This document shows positions 59,430-64,000 of a stretch of 64,000 bases of DNA, piece after piece. A program made the translations under genes and the position numbers. Position 1 is the stretch's first letter. Each line of letters starts with the position of its first letter. The DNA is taken from positions 110,914,141 to 110,978,140 of the forward strand of contig CM043942.1 in NCBI GenBank assembly GCA_014529385.2, read 5' to 3'. The DNA comes from Adiantum capillus-veneris (lineage: Eukaryota > Streptophyta > Polypodiopsida > Polypodiales > Pteridaceae). The notes beneath the pieces are model-generated. The model did not search any database and was not told where the DNA came from. It was given only the letters and a program-made list of their open reading frames with translations.

Positions 59430-59893
59430 CATTAGGAAGAGGATGGGGTCTAGGAGGGCCTCTTTATTTTCCATGAGATTATGGAGGTGTTTAAAATTTG
59501 GCAAATAGATGCATGCCATGTGTACAAGAATGGTGGGTGTGTAAAAGAGGTGTAAGAGTGGTCAAAGGATGCACTTTCTCCCCCAAAATAGGAGGTGGAT
59601 AACTTTATGATTTTCGGTCTTCCATAGCTCCTACATACAATCTCCAATTTGAGCAGAGATTATAGATCTGTAATCTACACACCGAGCTCTTTTCCTGATA
59701 TGTTACATGATATGGTTTTACCCACTAAATTTTAAATTCCATTTTGGGGGGAAATTTTGAATTCAGATAAACTATTTGTTTTGCCTGTTTGAATTCAAAA
59801 GCTGTCTTTTGATTGATTTCTTAATAGTAGAGGTTTGACTTTCTTAAACTGCCAAATAAAGAGGCCCTCCTAGATCCCATTGTATTCCTAATG
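59430..59893. mobile_element. TIR MITE 'Y' of the CATTAGGA family, 464 bp
   Basis: The ends are CATTAGGAAGAGGATGGGGT and, complemented, CATTAGGAATACAATGGGAT. Both continue CTAGGAGGGCCTCTTTATTT, a ~40-bp TIR with few mismatches. Excision at these exact ends restores gag in frame (MAALW | SGNSGDKGKKK), with no target-site duplication. Confidence 0.8.
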
Positions 59894-60179
59894 GTCTGGT
59901 AATTCTGGTGATAAGGGAAAAAAGAAGATGCGTTGCCATTATTGTAAAGCTAATGATCACTTGATCAAGCAGTGTCCTAAGTTGAAGGTCAAAGAGGCTA
60001 AGAAGAAAGAGGGTGGTTCCACTGCAAATGCTGGTTCCACTACCAATGCAGCCATTGTTGAGTCTTCTGTGAAAGGAGAATTTGATGCTGATGTTGATGC
60101 AGAATGGGCTTTTAGTGCAGAGTGCACTTACAATCCTGTTGTCCATGATGCATGCATGTCAGTAGTAGCTGCAGATTAA
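59894..60179 (+). pseudogene. copia 2 Gag C-terminus with zinc knuckle
   Basis: GNSGDKGKKKMR, then the knuckle CHYCKANDHLIKQC (CX2CX4HX4C), then a lysine-rich and alanine/threonine-rich tail. A stop at 60,177-60,179 separates it from protease. Confidence 0.85.
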
Positions 60180-60550
60180 CATGTGTGGTATTTCAAGAGT
60201 GGTGCTACAAAGCTCATTACCTCACATCGTGAATTGTTCACCTCTCTTGAGTCTATCCCTCATGGGAATTCAGTCACTTGTGTCGACAATGACTCTTATC
60301 CGGTTCAAGGGGTTGGAGAGATTGTGCTTACTGCTGCAAATGGCAGTTCCTTCACACTTGTTGATGCACTTTATGTACCTCGGATCAAGAAGAATCCTCT
60401 GTCTGTATCTGCACTTGCTAGACTTGGACTTGTAGTCAAATGTGTGGATGACAGATGTACAATTCATGATCTTAGTTTTGCTGATGAAATTGTTGTATCT
60501 GGGCTTTTGTGTCGTGGGTTGTATAAGCTCACTTTGTATGACACGTGTGG
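60180..60550 (+). pseudogene. copia 2 protease with altered active site
   Basis: WYFKSGATKLITSHRELF aligns with the copia motif WxLDSGAT, but the catalytic Asp is replaced by Lys. Downstream FTLVDALYVPRIKKNPLSVS and LARLGLVVKCVDDRC are normal. Confidence 0.85.
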
Positions 60551-61352
60551 ACAAAATTTTGTAAATGCAGTTGCAGATTCAAGGGCTATTTTAGATGCAA
60601 AAATTTGGCCTGTATGTTTTGATCATCTGAATTTTGTCAATTTGCTGCGTTTGCAGAAATTTGATATGGTTGCTTCTTTGCCGCGTCTTGAAGCACCTGT
60701 CAAACATGTTTGTGAAGGCTGTATTTTGGGTAAAATGCAGCGTTCTAAGTTTCCAAAGGATGGTTTAGTTAGGGCCACATGCAGGTTGCAGCTTGTACAT
60801 AGTGATGTTTGTGGGCCCATGCAAACTCCATCCTTGAGCAATTATTTAAACGTTGTGACTTTCATTGATGATTACTCCAGGCATGTATGGGTATTTTCGC
60901 TTAAAGAGAAGTTTGAAGTTTTTATGTGCTTCAAACAATTTCTGGCTATGGCTAAAAATGTATCGAAATGTACTATGGGCACCCTCCGTTCCGATCGAGG
61001 GGGGGAGTATATGTCTCATGAATTTAATGCATTTCTGGCTAGTCGTGGGATAAAACACCAATTTACAATTCCTTATACACCTCAGCAAAATGGTGTTGCT
61101 GAGAGGAAAAACAGGTCACTTACGAAAATGGCACGATGTATGGTTAAAAGTCAAGCTTTGCCGCATTCTTTTTGGCTTGAGGCCATCATGTGTGCCACTT
61201 ATGTACTAAACAGGTGTCCTACGAAAGCTTTGCAGTCTATTACTCCATTTGAAGCATGGCATGATAGAAAGCCTTCCATTGACCACATGCGTGTTTTTGG
61301 ATGTTTGGCATATGCTTTGGTGCCACAAACACAATGTTTAAAAATGGGATGA
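60551..61352 (+). pseudogene. copia 2 integrase
   Basis: Zinc-binding part (FDHLNFVNLLRLQKFDM, CEGCILGKMQRSKFP), then the core with LVHSDVCGPMQTPS, FIDDYSRHVWVFSLK, LRSDRGGEYMSHEF and TPQQNGVAERKNRSL. All three DDE residues are present, followed by FWLEAIMCATYVLNRCPTKA and RVFGCLAYALVP. A frameshift near 61,340 ends this frame. The core itself is open from 60,183 to 61,352. Confidence 0.9.
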
Positions 61353-62366
61353 TAAGGCTGAAAAGTGTATTTTTGTTGGTTATAGTGCTGATAGCAAAGG
61401 TTACAGGTTGTATCATCTGCAAACAAAGCGTATTCTGGTTTCACGGGATATAGTGTTTGTGGAAGATTCTGTTCAGCCCTTGTTGTCATGTACTAGAAAC
61501 AGTAATGTAATCTCACAGGAAATTTATGACACTTTGTTGCCTCTTTTCAATGGTGGAAATACGAATGTAAATTCCAATGAGGAAAATGTACAGCCTATGG
61601 GGGTTTCTGAAAATGTTACGGATCAGCCTATTACTGATGCAGGTGTACATGATGAGGAAAGGGCTGAAAATGAGCAAGCTAGAGGCATGCCAAAATGGCT
61701 AGTGCATTCTTTTCATGACAGCAAATTGGATGCACCTTTGTCTAGTCGTACTGGCTCTCACCATGCATCTTATGCATCAGATTTTTATGCTTTGGTTGTT
61801 TCTAGCTTACATGAAGTTGAGGAACCTCTCTCTTTTCATGAAGCACATAATTCAGAAAATTGGATGGCTGCCATGCAATCAGAATATGATGCACTTTTAG
61901 AAAGTGACACATGGACTTTATGTGATTTGCCTCCTGGCAAAAAGGCCATTGGTATGAAGTGGGTTTACAAGTTGAAATGCAAGCTGGATGGTGAGATCGA
62001 TCGCCATAAGACTCGACTTGTTGCAAAGGGTTATGCACAACAAAAAGGCATAGATTATGAAGAGACTTTGTCTCCCACTTGTCGTATGACTACTGTGCGT
62101 TTTCTATGTGCATTGGCAGCTCATTTTGGTTGGGATGTACATCAATCAGACATTGTTACTGCTTTCTTGAATGGTGACATATTTGAGGAATTTTATGTAA
62201 CGCAGCCTCGCGGTTTTGTCAAGAAAGAACAAGAGGACATAGTGTGTAGATGTAAGAAGGCTTTGTATGGGTTGAAGCAATCTCCACGTGCTTGGTATGA
62301 GAAAGCTGATACTCATTTGGTCAAACAAGGCTTTCGTACAGACCAACAGAAAGCAAATTATACGTA
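61353..62366 (+). pseudogene. copia 2 linker and reverse transcriptase, first part
   Basis: After the frameshift, EKCIFVGYSADSKGYRLYHL belongs to the integrase C-terminus. An acidic linker follows, then [97 protein letters not shown]. The frame breaks near 62,340. Confidence 0.9.
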
Positions 62367-62720
62367 AAGCAAGAGGGTGATGTACTTCTTATCGTGGTTC
62401 TTTATGTTGATGATTTGCTGATCATCACTGGACCAAATGAGAGACATATTACTGGATTTAAGGCTGATTTGAATGCTACTTTCAAGATGAAATATTTGGG
62501 GTTGTTGCATCATAACTTGGGTATACAATTTAAAGAAAAGTTACACAGAGACATTGCTATGTAAGTTTGGACTTGAGGAATGCAAACCTATTGCCACTCC
62601 CATGGAAACAGGTTTTAAGTTGATTCTACATGATGCTAGTGATCCTGATGATGTCACTCTTTACCAAAATGATGTTGGCTGCCTCATTTATGTATGCAAC
62701 ATGAGGCCAGATATTTAGTT
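62367..62720 (+). pseudogene. copia 2 reverse transcriptase, active-site and C-terminal part
   Basis: LLIVVLYVDDLLIITG carries the YVDD catalytic box, followed by MKYLGLLHHNLGIQF, a break, then GLEECKPIATPMETG and GCLIYVCNMRPDI before a TAG. Confidence 0.85.
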
Positions 62721-63333
62721 TGTAGTCTCACAGGTCAGCAGATTTATGCATAGCCCAGGGTCTAAGCATTGGCAGGCTGTCAAGAGGATTTTTTGCTACC
62801 TTAGTGGCACTTCACATCTTGGCTTGTTTTATCCCAAGGGGGGATCATTGCCACCATACTTATATGTTTTTTTGGACTCATATTAGGCTGGTTGTTTTGA
62901 CATGCGAGTGTCCACAAGTGGTTTTTGTTTCATGCTCGACAGTTAATGTATATCATGGTTGAGCAAGAAGCAACCTAATGTGGCCACTCCAAGTTGTGAG
63001 GCTAAGTACAAGGCAGTCTTCACAGCTATGGTTGAGTGTGTATGGCTCAGACGCCTTATGGCTGATTTGGGTGTTGGATAGGACACTGCCAACACTATCT
63101 ACACTGACAGTCAGAGTGCATTGGCAGTTGAAAGGAACCCAATTTTTCATGCCCTCACAAAGCACATTGAGGTGCATTACCACTATGTCAAGGAGGGGCT
63201 CTCAACAAGAGAGATTAGCTTGGCTTATGTGCCAACACAGGACAACCTTGTAGATCTTTTCACAAAGGCTTTGTCTCGTGACAAAATCAAAGCTTTCTGC
63301 AAAGCTTTGGGCTTACTCCCCTTTGTGGAATGA
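62721..63333 (+). pseudogene. copia 2 RNase H
   Basis: Stops replace conserved positions (LDSY*AGCFD, MLDS*CISWLSKKQ). Recognisable parts are VSTSGFCF, AVERNPIFHALTKHIEVHYH and DNLVDLFTKAL, ending LPFVE-stop at 63,333. Confidence 0.85.
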
Positions 63334-63397
63334 TTATGTCCTCAAGGCATGTCACTTCCCTTTACTCATGTTCCAGCTCTTGTTCACTACATCACTC

Positions 63398-63408
63398 TAG
63401 GGGGGATT
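63398..63408 (+). other. Polypurine tract of copia 2
   Basis: TAGGGGGGATT directly before the 3' LTR. Confidence 0.85.
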
Positions 63409-63635
63409 TGTTACCATATACATGTGTTAGTGATGTGTGTGAACACAGTAGGACCGTCGAGACATTTTTTTCCTCTTTAGGAGGTTTTTTCCCTTGAGCA
63501 TTGTATATACGCCCATCACTCTAGGGCTATCTATCTTTCCAGTGCACACTAAGTAATACACTCTCTATTGTGTGCCTTGAGATTCCTTCATCTTCTCCAA
63601 GTTGTGTGCATTTCTTTGAAACCCTAGTTCCAACA
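63409..63635 (+). repeat. 3' LTR of copia 2 (227 bp)
   Basis: TGTTACCATATACATG...CTAGTTCCAACA, followed by TSD AATCA. Confidence 0.95.
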
Positions 63636-64000
63636 AATCAGGTGCAGGATGTTTCTAATGGAATTTGAATTCAAGATCTTCCACAAGCTAGGCAAATCAC
63701 ATTGTTGTGTTGATTTTGTTTGTAGAAGCACTGAAGGCTATTTAAAAACATCCTTGCAAGATGAACCAGTAGATGTTGAATTATGTCACAACATAACTAA
63801 GGAAGAGACAAAAGGCTACAATGGCAAGAAGTGTACGATTTCCTTCAGCTAGGCAAATTCCTAGAAGATTGGTCTCAAAACAAGAAAAAGGAACTAATTA
63901 TTCAAAGTCTGAAGTTCACCAATATTGCTAGAGCACTTTATAGATTGGGTATTGATGGTGTACTTTGGCGATCTATGCCATTAAAAGGACAAATGCATGT
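63636..64000 (+). pseudogene. gypsy RNase H C-terminus and start of integrase
   Basis: Resumes the interrupted gypsy pol: MEFEFKIFHKLGKSHCCVDF is the RNase H end (EFDFxIxHxxGKxH pattern). From about 63,890 another frame reads ARALYRLGIDGVLWRS, the segment just before the integrase HHCC domain, which lies beyond the right edge. Confidence 0.8.

Larger units (their letters stand above)
52544..63635 (+). mobile_element. Ty1/copia LTR retrotransposon 2, full length, decayed
   Basis: LTRs of 227 bp, PBS, PPT and the full domain order on the plus strand. TSD AATCA lies at 52,539-52,543 and 63,636-63,640. Its gag is interrupted by two elements of the CATTAGGA family (53,706-59,118 and 59,430-59,893), which expand it from about 5.2 to 11.1 kb. 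It has several stops and frameshifts. Confidence 0.95.
40600..64000 (+). mobile_element. Ty3/gypsy element with two nested copia insertions
   Basis: Order on the plus strand: LTR (left limit uncertain) with TATA at 40,808, PBS at 41,237, gag with CCHC knuckles, RT, RNase H, and the beginning of integrase at the right edge. RNase H coding continues across two insertions: 44,485-45,553, then 52,469-52,543, then 63,636-64,000. Joining these at the target-site duplications gives a continuous RNase H domain order. Many stops and two internal tandem duplications show it is old and inactive. Confidence 0.8.

Overview
This is nuclear DNA of a land plant, almost all of it transposable-element sequence. 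The evidence is Ty3/gypsy and Ty1/copia pol genes with plant-type primer sites (tRNA-Met TGGTATCAGAGC and a tRNA-Asp type), LTRs with 5-bp target-site duplications, tRNA-headed SINE-like pieces, long GA, GT and CA microsatellites, and a piece of cytoplasmic 26S rRNA. Nested, decayed elements with little gene content suggest a large genome (fern, gymnosperm or similar), but the species cannot be fixed from sequence alone.

Region 1 (1-19,600) is a three-level nest. A minus-strand Ty3/gypsy element of the Tat/Ogre/Athila type (5' LTR 17,760-18,657, tRNA-Asp-like PBS 17,741-17,758, gag 2,654-5,026, RT entering at the left edge) sits inside a plus-strand gypsy pol (RNase H and integrase remnants, 18,658-19,600). 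Its 5' leader is split by an 11.6-kb tandem array (5,639-17,210) of a non-autonomous LTR element. The pattern is LTR-ORF-LTR-ORF-LTR-ORF-partial LTR, and the only protein is one very acidic, gag-like ORF.

Region 2 (19,600-40,600) holds no clear intact gene. It has tRNA-like SINE heads, a ~500-bp TIR MITE and a poly(A) retroposon inside two copies of a local duplication, an inverted pair of ~200-bp repeats, a 26S rRNA fragment, GC-rich foldbacks, microsatellites, small RT scraps, a DUF4283/CCHC pseudogene (38,204-39,297), and one GA-rich-leader ORF (30,267-31,325) that is the best candidate for a host gene.

Region 3 (40,600-64,000) is a second nest. A plus-strand gypsy element starts near 40.6 kb and runs off the right edge. 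Its RNase H domain is interrupted twice, only 65 bp of gypsy sequence apart: by a minus-strand copia (45,554-52,468, TSD TATTC) and by a plus-strand copia (52,544-63,635, TSD AATCA). The two copias carry three further insertions (49,294-50,532; 53,706-59,118; 59,430-59,893). These share a terminal inverted repeat starting CATTAGGA and appear to have inserted without target-site duplication. They are the strongest candidate here for an undescribed transposon family.

Every autonomous element shows stops or frameshifts, so nothing here is likely to transpose by itself. The window is best read as a stratigraphy of insertions, internal tandem duplications of about 50-430 bp, and foldback structures.
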